Shown in pieces: positions 24,703 to 33,789 of a stretch of DNA of 33,790 nt. Location: assembly GCF_016888165.1 (NCBI RefSeq), contig NZ_JACSWC010000238.1, positions 1 to 33,790 on the forward strand, written 5' to 3'. A program made the translations under genes and the position numbers. Position 1 is the stretch's first letter; each line of letters starts with the position of its first letter. The notes under the pieces were generated by a model. It was not told the origin of the DNA, ran no database searches, and was given only the letters and a program-made list of their open reading frames with translations. Origin of the DNA: Halomicronema sp. CCY15110 (GTDB taxonomy: Bacteria > Cyanobacteriota > Cyanobacteriia > Phormidesmidales > Phormidesmidaceae).

Positions 24703-24998
24703 ATTTGTGCTCCCGGTTTGAGTTTGTCAGTGAGGTAAGCGGTGATGACAAAGGCATCTGCTTCCAGATATTTCACCACGACACAGAGCCACTTGTCGCC
24801 CACCAAAGTCGCGCGTTGATAAAGATAGTAAAGGGAGACCGTCTGGTCAGTACGAGATTGCCTCACCACTGCTGGATGCAGCAGCACGGCTGGAATCGCT
24901 GCTTCCATGTTAACCATTTCGGGATGCTGGAGAATATGCGTCAACCGTTCATCAGTTAGCCGAATCTGGCGACCTTGATAATCAACAAACCGTTGCAT
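24687..24998 (-). CDS. Small DUF4258/RelE-like protein, possible toxin
   Basis: 103 aa basic/neutral protein. Features: DERLTHILQHPEM near the N-terminus, a mid-protein pair of strands (QTVSLYYLYQRATLVGDKWLCVVVKYL) and DAFVITAYLTDKLKPG. This layout (helix with His, then strands ending in a VxTAYxTD-like motif) is seen in small nuclease-like families of RelE/BECR type paired with DUF2283. His21 could be catalytic. The family assignment is by eye, not by search. First of the overlapping pair; 105 bp after the 165-aa gene. Confidence 0.7.
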   Translation of the reverse strand: MQRFVDYQGRQIRLTDERLTHILQHPEMVNMEAAIPAVLLHPAVVRQSRTDQTVSLYYLYQRATLVGDKWLCVVVKYLEADAFVITAYLTDKLKPGAQIWPNP

Positions 24999-25103
24999 AG
25001 TGACAAAGCCCTGGGGTTAACTAACCCACCGACCAAAGATGAAGTCTCTCAGCAATTTTATGATCACCGTTGCCATGCCTAACTCCGGTGTTGTGCGGGA
25101 TGT

Positions 25104-25601
25104 TTACTCTTGCACGCCGGAGATGACCGCCAGGGCATGGGCGTAGGTGGCGAGTTCTTGCCGCAGCTTTTCTAGCTCTGCTCGGATGGCGGGTTCCTCA
25201 GCCCAGGCTTTTTCGTGTTCCTGCGGACTCAGTCCCCCGGTATTTTGCGCTTCCCAGGCTTGCAGGCGGGGGTGCCATGCCGACATAAACGGACGCAACC
25301 CCTGGTTGAGCACCGCGATCGCAATGCCCCCCACCGATTCCCGCGAGGCTCCGACCTGCGGGCCAGCCTGGCGTAAGATGTCGCGGGTGGTGCCAAACAA
25401 CGTGTAAAGCGAACTCAAGGCTTCGCGCACGGTGCCCTGTTCACTATCCAAAGACTGCACGGCGATGCGGGTGACCAACTCGATGTAGAGTTCCCAGGCG
25501 GCATTTTGCTCTGTGGGGTCGGCTTCCCAGGTGGCTCCCCCCATGCCAAAGGGCAAGTTCACCGACACGGATTTTAAGATGGCGGGCGGATCTTTAGGCA
25601 T
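25104..25601 (-). CDS. Helical hypothetical protein (165 aa)
   Basis: I do not recognise a named family. The N-terminal segment VSVNLPFGMGGATWEADPTE is followed by long helices (AAWELYIELVTRIAVQ, EALSSLYTLFGTTRDILRQ, VAVL-type helix near 95-105, then EEPAIRAELEKLRQELATYAHAL). No signal peptide or membrane segment. The mix of a short glycine-rich strand and a helical bundle with many Trp/Glu residues suggests a regulatory or structural protein. It leads the minus-strand set with the toxin-like pair and the TIR-GUN4 gene, so a joint role in an accessory system is possible. Start ATG at 25601; weak ribosome binding site. Confidence 0.75.
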   Translation of the reverse strand: MPKDPPAILKSVSVNLPFGMGGATWEADPTEQNAAWELYIELVTRIAVQSLDSEQGTVREALSSLYTLFGTTRDILRQAGPQVGASRESVGGIAIAVLNQGLRPFMSAWHPRLQAWEAQNTGGLSPQEHEKAWAEEPAIRAELEKLRQELATYAHALAVISGVQE

Positions 25602-25756
25602 AGGTCAGTGGAAGACTGTTTTCAAAAAACTAGAACGACGAGTTCGCGGTGACTGTATTCGTCACATTTTTGAGCGGATGATTGATTCAAGTTTAATATC
25701 GTCTGCCCAGGGTGATGAGGTGACTACAATGACGGTGCAGTGCGATCGCAACTCTT

Positions 25757-26017
25757 ATGCCTGAATCAGCAAAACCGTCCGTGTGGGATTACAAACCCTG
25801 GTGGTGCCAGCCCTGGTCAATTTTGTTGACGGGTGTCAGCATCATCGGCGGCAGTTGGCTGCTGTTTCATCGCTATTGGGTGACGGGCATTGTCGCCGTA
25901 CCGATTTTGGCCTGGATGGGCTTCTTTTTGCTGGTCTATCCCCGCTTAATGGCAGAAGCGGAGGCGTTGCCCGAGCCACCTGACCTGCCCACGCCCGAAA
26001 ATCTGCCTAAACTCTGA
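25757..26017 (+). CDS. Small cyanobacterial membrane protein (DUF6737-like)
   Basis: 86 aa. The N-terminal SVWDYKPWWCQPWSILLTG is followed by two membrane segments (SILLTGVSIIGGSWLLFH and VTGIVAVPILAWMGFFLLVYP) and a Pro-rich acidic tail. I have seen this WxxKPWWCQPWSI pattern in short cyanobacterial proteins of unknown function; the domain number is from memory. It is divergent from the 165-aa gene across 155 bp. Confidence 0.75.
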   Translation: MPESAKPSVWDYKPWWCQPWSILLTGVSIIGGSWLLFHRYWVTGIVAVPILAWMGFFLLVYPRLMAEAEALPEPPDLPTPENLPKL

Positions 26018-26171
26018 ACTGCGCCGAATCTAGGCACGCTAATGGCTAAGCCGCGGGCCAGTATTTTCTCAGCAGTTTGTTTTGATAAATACAACGCAGT
26101 GAGTCAACCCCTCCTACAGTCTCTTGTGTGATTAGAAGCACATTTACTCGGCTGAGTCAGGAGCAATCAAT

Positions 26172-27539
26172 ATGGTGTGGGGAATGAGTCGAAAGGGGCG
26201 CTTTGCCCTGATGAGTTTGGGGGCGACGGCGCTGCTGCTGGCGATCGCCAGCTTTAGTAACGGGGCCGGATTGGGGCAGCGGGCGATCGCGCAAACCACT
26301 GCCGATCATTATCTAGCGGCGACTGCCGATACCGTGCACTGGGGTTATTTCAGTCAAGATTTAGCACCGGAGTTAGTGATTGACTCAGGTGAGACGGTCA
26401 CCGTCGAGACCCTGACCCACCACGCCAACGATGACGCCTCGCTGATGGTGACGGGTGATCCAGGTGCAGAAAGCGTTTATGCGTGGACGGAAGATGGCAA
26501 AGGGGTTGACCGTCGCGGTGCCGGATCGATCGACCCCGAGGTCTACACCGTCGGCGCGGGCGAAGGGGCAGGTGTCCATATCTTGACTGGCCCGATTTAT
26601 GTCAATGGGGCCGAACCGGGGGATGTCCTGGAAGTCGAAATTCTCGATGTGGCACCGCGTCCCAGCGCCAATCCCGATTATGCAGGCCGCACCTTTGGTA
26701 GCAACGCCGCCGCCTGGTGGGGCTTCCACTACAACGACATGCTGGAAGAGGCGCGGGAAGTCATCACCATTTACGAACTCGACTCCACGGGCGAAGAAGA
26801 CTACGCCACCGCCCTCTACAACTTTCAGTGGACGCCGCAAACCGACCCCTACGGTGTCGTCCACGAAATCATGGATTATCCTGGTGTGCCTGTCGATCAC
26901 GACACCGTGGAAGAAAACTACGAAGTGCTCGAAGGCGTGACCGTGCCCATTCGCCCCCACTTCGGCGTAATTGGCCTCGCTCCCGCCGAGGCTGACATCG
27001 TGGACTCGGTGCCGCCCAGCTACTTTGGCGGCAATATCGACAACTGGCGCATCGGCCAAGGGGCCACGATGTACTATCCCATCGCGGTTGAGGGGGCCTT
27101 ACTCTCAATGGGCGATCCCCATGCCGCGCAGGGCGATTCGGAGTTGGCGGGGACGGCGATCGAAACTTCCCTGACGGGGACTTTTCGCGTCACCGTTCAC
27201 AAGCAAGACGAGTTGCCCGATACCGTCCTCGAAGACCTCTACTATCCCCTGTTAGAGACCGAGGATGAATATATCGTCCACGGTTTCAGCTATCCCAATT
27301 ACTTGGCTGACTTAGGTGAGACCGCCCAGCAAGACATCTATGCCAACTCTTCCATTGATAAAGCCATGCGCGATGCCTTTCGCAAGATGCGTCATTTTCT
27401 GATGACCACTCAGGGCTTGACGGAAGATGAAGCGGTGTCGCTGATGTCCGTAGCAGCCGACTTTGGCATCACTCAGGTGGTCGATGGCAACTGGGGCGTT
27501 CACGGCATCATCAAAAAAGAGGTGCTGCCCACCGCTTGA
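26172..27539 (+). CDS. Exported acetamidase/formamidase family protein
   Basis: 455 aa. The N-terminal Sec signal peptide (KGRFALMSLGATALLLAIASF, cleavage near RAIAQ) is followed by the FmdA/AmdA domain. Diagnostic stretches are TVETLTHHANDDAS, THILTGPIYVNGAEPGDVLEV-like VHILTGPIYVNGAEPGD, RPHFGVIGLAP, PPSYFGGNIDNWRIGQG and GDPHAAQGDSEL. The last is the HAxQGDGE-type metal-site motif, here with Ser in place of Gly. Expected reaction: hydrolysis of formamide or acetamide to ammonium and the acid, in the periplasm. Secreted members of this family are less usual than cytosolic ones. AGGAG lies eight bases before the ATG, supporting this start. Monocistronic. Confidence 0.9.
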   Translation: MVWGMSRKGRFALMSLGATALLLAIASFSNGAGLGQRAIAQTTADHYLAATADTVHWGYFSQDLAPELVIDSGETVTVETLTHHANDDASLMVTGDPGAESVYAWTEDGKGVDRRGAGSIDPEVYTVGAGEGAGVHILTGPIYVNGAEPGDVLEVEILDVAPRPSANPDYAGRTFGSNAAAWWGFHYNDMLEEAREVITIYELDSTGEEDYATALYNFQWTPQTDPYGVVHEIMDYPGVPVDHDTVEENYEVLEGVTVPIRPHFGVIGLAPAEADIVDSVPPSYFGGNIDNWRIGQGATMYYPIAVEGALLSMGDPHAAQGDSELAGTAIETSLTGTFRVTVHKQDELPDTVLEDLYYPLLETEDEYIVHGFSYPNYLADLGETAQQDIYANSSIDKAMRDAFRKMRHFLMTTQGLTEDEAVSLMSVAADFGITQVVDGNWGVHGIIKKEVLPTA

Positions 27540-27567
27540 GCCCTGTTGCCCTGACAAGAGACTCGCT

Positions 27568-27630
27568 AGGGGACGGTTCCTTGATGGTAAGCCCAGGACT
27601 CATCGCTTTGCCATCAGGGAACCGTCCCCT
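27568..27630. terminator. Long hairpin between convergent genes
   Basis: AGGGGACGGTTCCTTGATGG (27568-27587) pairs with CCATCAGGGAACCGTCCCCT (27611-27630) with one G-U pair. It sits between the formamidase gene and the thermonuclease gene, which converge. It may act as a bidirectional terminator or be another dispersed hairpin; the AGGGGACG foot is shared with 14951-14983. Confidence 0.65.
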
Positions 27631-27705
27631 TAACGGTTCGCGGTCAGTTTGATGATCCGCATCCATGCCTCCAAGCAGAGTTATGGATGCGTTTTTAGTG
27701 AGTCC

Positions 27706-28062
27706 TTATTCTAGATAAGGCGCGGCCAATCCTTCGGTCAGGAGTTCTTGATTGAGGTTGCGCCACTGGTCGTCAACGCGATAATGCACCGTCCCCAAGA
27801 GGCGGCCATATTTGCCCGTGGTGTCTTTGTGAGTCTCGATGATGAGGCGGTCAGCCTGACGCAGGCGCTGCTCGACGATATCCCGCACGATTAAGCCCTG
27901 CTCTCGTTCAACGCCCCGCAGTTCTGGGGTGTCGATGCCGTAGAGGCGGATGGGTTTGTTGAGCTGCCAGATATTGAAACCGAGTGAGAGATCGACGCGG
28001 ATGGTGTCGCCGTCATACACCGAGGCTAACCGCGCTTCGTAGTGGTAAAGAAAGTCATCCAT
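27706..28062 (-). CDS. Thermonuclease (SNase-like) family protein
   Basis: 118 aa, compact SNase fold. VYDGDTIRVDL (about 15-25) holds the metal aspartates, RLYGIDTPELRG (39-50) holds the catalytic Arg and Glu, and GKYGRLLGTV (83-92) holds the second catalytic Arg. All key residues are present, so a Ca-dependent nuclease is plausible. No signal peptide is visible. It follows the VWA lipoprotein gene by 14 bases, so the two are probably cotranscribed. Confidence 0.88.
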   Translation of the reverse strand: MDDFLYHYEARLASVYDGDTIRVDLSLGFNIWQLNKPIRLYGIDTPELRGVEREQGLIVRDIVEQRLRQADRLIIETHKDTTGKYGRLLGTVHYRVDDQWRNLNQELLTEGLAAPYLE

Positions 28063-28076
28063 ACAGTTGAACTAGG

Positions 28077-29837
28077 CTACAGATTGGTTTGGAAGAGATC
28101 CTTGAGCAAGTCTTGGACGTTGTCGGTGGTGCCGGTTTTGACGGTGGATTCGCGGAGGGCGGCGATCGCCGCTAACTCACCCTCATTCACATCCCCATAC
28201 GCAATGGGATACACCCGAATGCCGCTGAAACTAATCAGCTCTTCGACATCGTTGAAGCTATAGCCGCGATTCGCTTCGCCATCGGTCAACAAAAGTAGAT
28301 AGAACCGCCCCTCCGGGTCAGCCTGCCGCTGTTTCATCAGTTCGCCCATACCCATTAACATGGCGTCGTACATCGCCGTGCTGCCATCCGCGCGCAAATT
28401 ATCGACAGCGGCGAGCAGGCGCTGATGCTGGAGTTGATCAAACGGTGCGAGGGGCAGGCGGTAAACGGCGCGATCGCCAAAGGTAATCAAACCCACTTGG
28501 TTGCCCGCGTTGATCACCGAACTCGCCACCTGCAAGCCTTCCTGCACGGCGCTGAGGGGTTCCCCTTCCATCGAACCGCTCGTATCCACCACGGTCATCA
28601 GGTAGACGGTGCGGCCCCCATCTTTTAGCGCTTTCCAGTAAGTTTGGGCAGCGGTTAGTACCTCACCAGAAGGAATCGGCGGGGCTTGTCCACTTTCTAA
28701 ATACGGCGTCGGCTCAAAGCCCTGTTGCGCCGCTAGCGCCTGCATCTCGCTCGACAGTGCAAACTCGCCAAAGCTTTGCAGGGCCTCGGCCTGGGCGGCA
28801 GAGTTCCAATCAAAGCCGACCAGGGGATTGTTGTGGGGAATGCCAAAGGGCACGAACTGCACATTCTCAAAGCCGGGCAGCTGTACCAAGCTCTGGTAGT
28901 TCTGATATTCCAGCGGAAAGGCCTGTAACTTGTCGGGATCGCGGATAAAGATTTCTTGTAAGTCCAGGGTCGTGGTGGTCGTAATCAAGACCTGCTCTTG
29001 GAAGGCACTGAAGACGGAATTGACCTCTGGAGATTCCAAGTTGGCGACGGTTAAGGCCCCGCCCTCAGGCAGACCCGCCGATCGCCAAAACAAGCTATAC
29101 AACAGGTTTAGGGCAGTCGAACTGGTGTAGGGATTGGGATAGCCCGCCGTCAACTGCCCCGAAATCATCGCGTCGAGCACTTGGGCAAAGGTGACCTCAC
29201 CCCCGCCGAGGGCCGCGTAAGCCTCGCCTTGCAGCACCAGGCCAGCGGTATTGGGCACCAGTCGAGGTTGCACCGCCGGGGTGTTGACGCCCTCACTGTT
29301 GATCATCTGCACCCACAGGTCGTTAGAGGGGGAATATCCCGCTGGCTGCACGGTACCTGCCGCTAACAACCGCGCCGCCGTCCCAGACGGAATCTGGCGA
29401 ATGCCCACCTGAATGGGTTGCCCCCCGCTGGTCGTTACCCCCTGCTGGTTAAAGGCTTCGGCCACTTCCACCAGCCAGCGTTCGTTTTGTTTGTCAACGT
29501 TCGCCTTTTCGGAAGAGCTGAAAATTTCCAGATATACGGTCTGCTCATCGTTGGGCGGTTGCGCCGCGTAAAGGGGGAAATCAGCGATCGCGGGCAGGGG
29601 GTCGCTAATCGTATCGGTGCTGTAGCGACTAGCCACGGCATCCGGCACAAACTCTTCGGTTCGGTCGATGCGGGGCAGCACCGTTTCCAGCAAGGCCGTT
29701 TCGGCCTCGGCCTCGGAACTCACGGAGGGAATGCCCCCACCGCCAAAACAGCCCCACAAGAGCGTCAGGCACAGTCCGGTGAGCAAGCTCAACACAAATG
29801 AGCGCTTGAGTGTGGCAAACAATCGAGAAATCAGCAT
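28077..29837 (-). CDS. Lipoprotein with substrate-binding-like and VWA domains
   Basis: 586 aa. Signal peptide with lipobox LLWGC (Cys30) predicts a membrane-anchored lipoprotein facing the periplasm. Residues about 95-395 look like an extracellular solute-binding (SBP) fold (TVYLEIFSSSEKANVDKQNE, ... LQAFPLEYQNYQSLVQ). A VWA domain follows (about 406-586): DTSGS MIDAS loop at 418-422, GSTAMYD and LTDGE complete the metal site. Such proteins bind ligands or partner proteins at the cell surface; a chelatase- or transport-like role is not supported directly. Operon: a membrane coiled-coil protein ends five bases upstream and the nuclease gene follows. Confidence 0.88.
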   Translation of the reverse strand: MLISRLFATLKRSFVLSLLTGLCLTLLWGCFGGGGIPSVSSEAEAETALLETVLPRIDRTEEFVPDAVASRYSTDTISDPLPAIADFPLYAAQPPNDEQTVYLEIFSSSEKANVDKQNERWLVEVAEAFNQQGVTTSGGQPIQVGIRQIPSGTAARLLAAGTVQPAGYSPSNDLWVQMINSEGVNTPAVQPRLVPNTAGLVLQGEAYAALGGGEVTFAQVLDAMISGQLTAGYPNPYTSSTALNLLYSLFWRSAGLPEGGALTVANLESPEVNSVFSAFQEQVLITTTTTLDLQEIFIRDPDKLQAFPLEYQNYQSLVQLPGFENVQFVPFGIPHNNPLVGFDWNSAAQAEALQSFGEFALSSEMQALAAQQGFEPTPYLESGQAPPIPSGEVLTAAQTYWKALKDGGRTVYLMTVVDTSGSMEGEPLSAVQEGLQVASSVINAGNQVGLITFGDRAVYRLPLAPFDQLQHQRLLAAVDNLRADGSTAMYDAMLMGMGELMKQRQADPEGRFYLLLLTDGEANRGYSFNDVEELISFSGIRVYPIAYGDVNEGELAAIAALRESTVKTGTTDNVQDLLKDLFQTNL

Positions 29838-29842
29838 ACGGG

Positions 29843-30499
29843 TTACGTGGGGTCGTCAGTAGCGGTTTGCAGGGTCGTTTTATTGGCTTCAATAATCAAT
29901 TGCAGGCGGTCAGGGAGGGCCACATTTGCCTTCGCGTCGGCAGAGAGTTGGGCCAGCACAATCTGATCCCGTAGGGACTGGAGCTGATGGTGAGTTTCTT
30001 GCAGGCGATCGCAGCTCGTCTCTAATTGCTGTTGCGTCAGGGTGCGGTATTGCTCAGTTTGCACTTGCTCCAGCGCCACGCTGCTGCCAGCGATATTAGC
30101 GGCGAGTCCTTCCACGGTGTACAGCGCTTCCAACAAGTCGGGAATCAGGGTCGAGTCCCGGTCGGCAATTTCCGCTGCGGCTGCTTGCCCTTCGCTGGCC
30201 CACTGATAGGCATCAGTCCAGGGACCTTGGGGCGCAAGGGTGGGAAATTTGGCCGCGATCGCATCCAGATGTTCCAACATGACGGTGCGGTTGAGCAGGT
30301 TGCCCGTGGTGTTGAGGCGATCGCCTCGAAATTGGCTAAACCAGGCCCCCAACATACCGACGACAATGATGGCCCCGACCCCCAGACTGATGAGCTGGAA
30401 GCCCGCAAAAACGATGAGTGCCAAATATCCCAGAATGGCCCCGACTAACAAGAAGGTGGTCTGGGGATATCGAAATGCGCTACGCCAGCGAATGCTCAT
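29843..30499 (-). CDS. Membrane-anchored coiled-coil hypothetical protein
   Basis: 218 aa. Two hydrophobic segments near the N-terminus (TTFLLVGAILGYLALIVFAGF and ISLGVGAIIVVGMLGAWF) are followed by a long Gln/Leu-rich helical region (about residues 65-205, e.g. TLTQQQLETSCDRLQETHHQL), likely a coiled coil on the cytosolic side. No known family is recognised. It starts with ATG at 30499; a TTG three codons earlier is possible. First gene of the operon with the VWA lipoprotein, five bases apart, so it probably helps anchor or regulate that protein. Confidence 0.8.
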   Translation of the reverse strand: MSIRWRSAFRYPQTTFLLVGAILGYLALIVFAGFQLISLGVGAIIVVGMLGAWFSQFRGDRLNTTGNLLNRTVMLEHLDAIAAKFPTLAPQGPWTDAYQWASEGQAAAAEIADRDSTLIPDLLEALYTVEGLAANIAGSSVALEQVQTEQYRTLTQQQLETSCDRLQETHHQLQSLRDQIVLAQLSADAKANVALPDRLQLIIEANKTTLQTATDDPT

Positions 30500-30894
30500 G
30501 CGATCCAATCGGGAATTCGGGAATTGCTGGTCTGATCATACCTATGACTTTGACCCGCGATCGATTTCTTTACGCGCGGTGACGGGTCTAGCCCCATTGA
30601 TGACGCGCCCTAGCTGATGAAATGATTGCGGGGCCTCCAAGCTTTTCGGACTGAATGGAGGGCGCACTCTGGCGTGTCCGATGTGCATGGGACTGGCGAA
30701 TGTAGCCTGTATCAACGATCACGACATCACGATAAGTTGATGACTCGTGTAGTGAATGTGCCGGTTCGTCATTTCTCCACCAAAGTCAGCAAATCTCTAA
30801 AATAAGGGTTTAGCGATCGCCCATACTTCTGAAGCAGGAGATTAGAATAGTGCGTGTTGCTACAAATTTTGTCGTTTATTGCTTGTGAATACCG
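30500..30894. other. Divergent promoter region before leuA
   Basis: This stretch of 395 bp lies between the coiled-coil gene (minus) and leuA (plus). A possible -10 TAGAAT at 30843-30848 lies 46 bases before the leuA ATG; no convincing -35 is seen. A HIP1 octamer lies at about 30814. No leader peptide rich in leucine codons was found, so classical attenuation is not supported. Confidence 0.4.
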
Positions 30895-32526
30895 ATGAGT
30901 AACCAACCCCAGCCTGACCGCATCTTGATCTTTGACACCACCCTGCGCGACGGCGAGCAGTCTCCCGGCGCGACGCTGAACGTGGATGAAAAGCTTACGA
31001 TCGCGCGGCAGCTGGCACGACTGGGGGTGGACATCATCGAAGCCGGTTTTCCGTTTGCGAGTCCGGGTGACTTTGAAGCGGTGAACAAAATTGCCGCTCA
31101 GGTCGGTACTGAAGACGGCCCGACGATCTGTGGTTTAGCGCGGGCGACCAAGGGCGATATCGAGACGGCGGGACGGGCGATCGCTCCGGCAGCCAAAGGT
31201 CGTATTCACACCTTCATCGCCACATCCGACATTCACATGCAGTACAAGCTGCGTAAAACCCGCGAAGAAGTGCTCGCCATTACGGCAGAAATGGTGGCCT
31301 ACGCCAAGACGTTCACTGACGATATCGAGTTCTCGCCGGAAGATGCGGGGCGTTCTGACCCCGAGTTTATGTATCGGGTGTTGGAAACCGCGATCGCGGC
31401 GGGGGCCACCACCATCAACATTCCCGACACCGTGGGCTACCTGACCCCGTCTGAATTTGGCGGTTTGATCCGGGGCATTCGTGAACATGTGCCCAACGTT
31501 GACCAAGCGATCATTTCCGTCCACGGTCACAACGATTTGGGTCTGGCTGTCGCCAACTTCCTCGAAGCGGTGAAAAATGGCGCTCGACAGCTCGAATGCA
31601 CCATCAACGGCATTGGCGAGCGGGCCGGCAACGCCGCGCTGGAAGAATTGGTGATGGCCATGCACGTGCGTCGCAGCTTCTACAATCCCTTCCTTGGCCG
31701 TCCCGCCGAGTCGGAAGCGCCGCTCACCAACATCAACACTACGGAGATTTATCCCACCTCTCGCCTCGTCTCCAACCTAACGGGCATGTTTGTGCAGCCG
31801 AATAAGGCGATCGTCGGGGCCAATGCCTTTGCCCACGAGTCCGGCATCCACCAAGACGGAGTGCTGAAGAATAAGCTCACCTACGAAATCATGGATGCGG
31901 AGTCCATCGGTCTCAATAAAAACCAAATCGTCCTGGGCAAGCACTCGGGCCGCAATGCCTTCCGCACTCGGTTGAAAGAGTTGGGCCACGAACTTAGCGA
32001 TCAGGAACTCAATCGCGCCTTTCTCCGCTTTAAGGATTTGGCCGACAAGAAAAAGGTCGTCACGGACTGGGACATTGTGGCGCTAGTGAATGACGAAACC
32101 CAGCAGGCTCCTGAACATTTCCATATCGAACTGGTACAGGTTTCCTGTGGCAACCATGCTTGCCCCACCGCCACCGTGACCCTGCGCACTCCTGAAGGTC
32201 AGGAACTGACGGATGCGGCCACGGGGACTGGCCCGGTGGATGCGGTCTATCGCGCCGTCAATCGCGTCGTCAATATTCCCAATGAGCTCATTGAGTTCTC
32301 GGTACAGTCGGTGACTGCGGGCATTGATGCGATCGGTGAGGTGACCATTCGCATTCGTCATGAAGAGCGCGTCTTTTCGGGGCATTCCGCGAACACCGAC
32401 ATCGTTGTGGCCTCGACCCAAGCCTACTTGAATGCGCTCAATCGCCTTTACACCAGCATTCAGGACGGCAAAACCATTCATCCCCAAAAAGATGAAATGG
32501 CGACGGCAGCGACAGCACGTATTTAG
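30895..32526 (+). CDS. leuA: 2-isopropylmalate synthase
   Basis: 543 aa, the size of bacterial LeuA type 1. N-terminal [17 protein letters not shown] carries the catalytic Arg-Asp pair and metal site start. [17 protein letters not shown] holds the two metal histidines. The C-terminal regulatory domain (about 400-520) allows leucine feedback inhibition. Reaction: acetyl-CoA + 2-oxoisovalerate to 2-isopropylmalate, first step of leucine synthesis in the cytosol. The ATG at 30895 gives the canonical [20 protein letters not shown] start. Monocistronic with a terminator 37 bases after the stop codon. Confidence 0.97.
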   Translation: MSNQPQPDRILIFDTTLRDGEQSPGATLNVDEKLTIARQLARLGVDIIEAGFPFASPGDFEAVNKIAAQVGTEDGPTICGLARATKGDIETAGRAIAPAAKGRIHTFIATSDIHMQYKLRKTREEVLAITAEMVAYAKTFTDDIEFSPEDAGRSDPEFMYRVLETAIAAGATTINIPDTVGYLTPSEFGGLIRGIREHVPNVDQAIISVHGHNDLGLAVANFLEAVKNGARQLECTINGIGERAGNAALEELVMAMHVRRSFYNPFLGRPAESEAPLTNINTTEIYPTSRLVSNLTGMFVQPNKAIVGANAFAHESGIHQDGVLKNKLTYEIMDAESIGLNKNQIVLGKHSGRNAFRTRLKELGHELSDQELNRAFLRFKDLADKKKVVTDWDIVALVNDETQQAPEHFHIELVQVSCGNHACPTATVTLRTPEGQELTDAATGTGPVDAVYRAVNRVVNIPNELIEFSVQSVTAGIDAIGEVTIRIRHEERVFSGHSANTDIVVASTQAYLNALNRLYTSIQDGKTIHPQKDEMATAATARI

Positions 32527-32563
32527 TCACCGCTGAGAACGGTTTCCGTATTTCTCTCGCCAT

Positions 32564-32596
32564 GGGAAGGCAACGATTCTGTTGTCTTCCCTTTTT
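32564..32596 (+). terminator. Rho-independent terminator of leuA
   Basis: GGGAAGGCAAC (32564-32574), loop GATTCT, GTTGTCTTCCC (32581-32591), then TTTTT. The 11-bp stem has one G-U pair. Confidence 0.9.
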
Positions 32597-33715
32597 GGGT
32601 TTAGCAGCTTAAGGGGATCAATCCCTTATCCTCAACCCTTTGCCCCGAGCATCAGAAAGCCGGGAATATCAACACAGAGCGGCATCCCGCCGGGTAAGCA
32701 GAGCGGCCACGAAACTTATGCCATTGGGTGCTGCTTCCTGACAACGACATTGCCCGGCCACTAAAGGTGCAAGGCTACGTTTGTTTAGGGGCACCCATTC
32801 ATCTATGTGCTCACCCTAAACTATTGGTAAATCCACTTTGCACATCTGCCCGCAAATACCGATAATTCTTGCTCACCTAAATATAGGTGAAATATTTGAA
32901 AAGACAACAACATCCAGAACAGTCTCGCCGAAGAATCTCCTAGTATTAATTGAGCCTTTATAGAGCTGTCTTGATTGCTGCATCGGTGACTTCTCGCCCT
33001 TCTATATCTAAGACTTCACTCCCATACTACGGACTAGAGGAGACATCAAAAACCTAATTGAATGCTTTTGTCATACATGAATTTTTAGTCGTTAAATCGA
33101 TAATAAAGACCCTATTTAAAGGAAAGCAAACGGAAATTCAAAATCGAAGATTGCCGCCTCTTACTTGTTAAAATAAAAGCGAAACGCATATTTGAGGATC
33201 AGGCAAGCCTTTATGAGCGATCGCCGCCTCAGGTTTTCGCCCATAGTCAGATCTGTGCCGTAGGGTTGCTCGAGAGCCTTGGCGCAATTCGAGACGCCTG
33301 GAATGGTTCACACTTAAGCGAATCAACACCATGATCTGGGCTCAATGACCGACAAATTTGCCTATTACCGCGCCGCTAAACGCGATAGGGCTTGCCCACC
33401 GTGGTATATCGGCATGATTGATCTTTGAAGCGCTGTGACTTAGATTCACCAAACTGTAGATCAAAACATCGCAACGCACTCATCACCAAACTTGAAAGCC
33501 TACAGGTCAGGGAAAGTTGACGAGACCTAGATGTGTAGAATTAGCGTAGCCGCAGGGTATAACAGGAATATTTCTTAGTGTTCAGAGCAACTGAACCTTT
33601 CTTAAGCGTAGTGAAGGACATCGCGTTTATGCGAAATGAAGATATCCAGCGATTTTTTGTCTGCCGCTGGCTTTGGGAATACTGTGGATCCCTGGGACAG
33701 CACACTCAAGATGGC
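32597..33715. other. 1.1-kb gene-free tail
   Basis: There is no open reading frame with a credible start, composition or family resemblance. The middle (32850-33180) is AT-rich, unlike the rest of the window. A HIP1 octamer lies at about 33219. Short direct phrases such as GCGTAGCCGCAGGGTAT (near 33543) look like decayed repeat or gene debris. No tRNA cloverleaf is recognised. Confidence 0.5.
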
Positions 33716-33789
33716 CCTTAGTGGTGCAGAAAAGTCCTGAGAGTATTGATGTAGCTAGATTCTCAGATTGAGAAGGGGAGCCATCTGTG
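33716..33789 (-). repeat. Right copy of exact terminal inverted repeat
   Basis: Exact reverse complement of bases 1-74. The partner copy and its likely meaning are described under the left repeat. Confidence 0.9.

Noticed and set aside
32582-32764. 60-codon plus-strand frame after leuA
   Set aside because: It starts within the terminator hairpin and shows no coding character.
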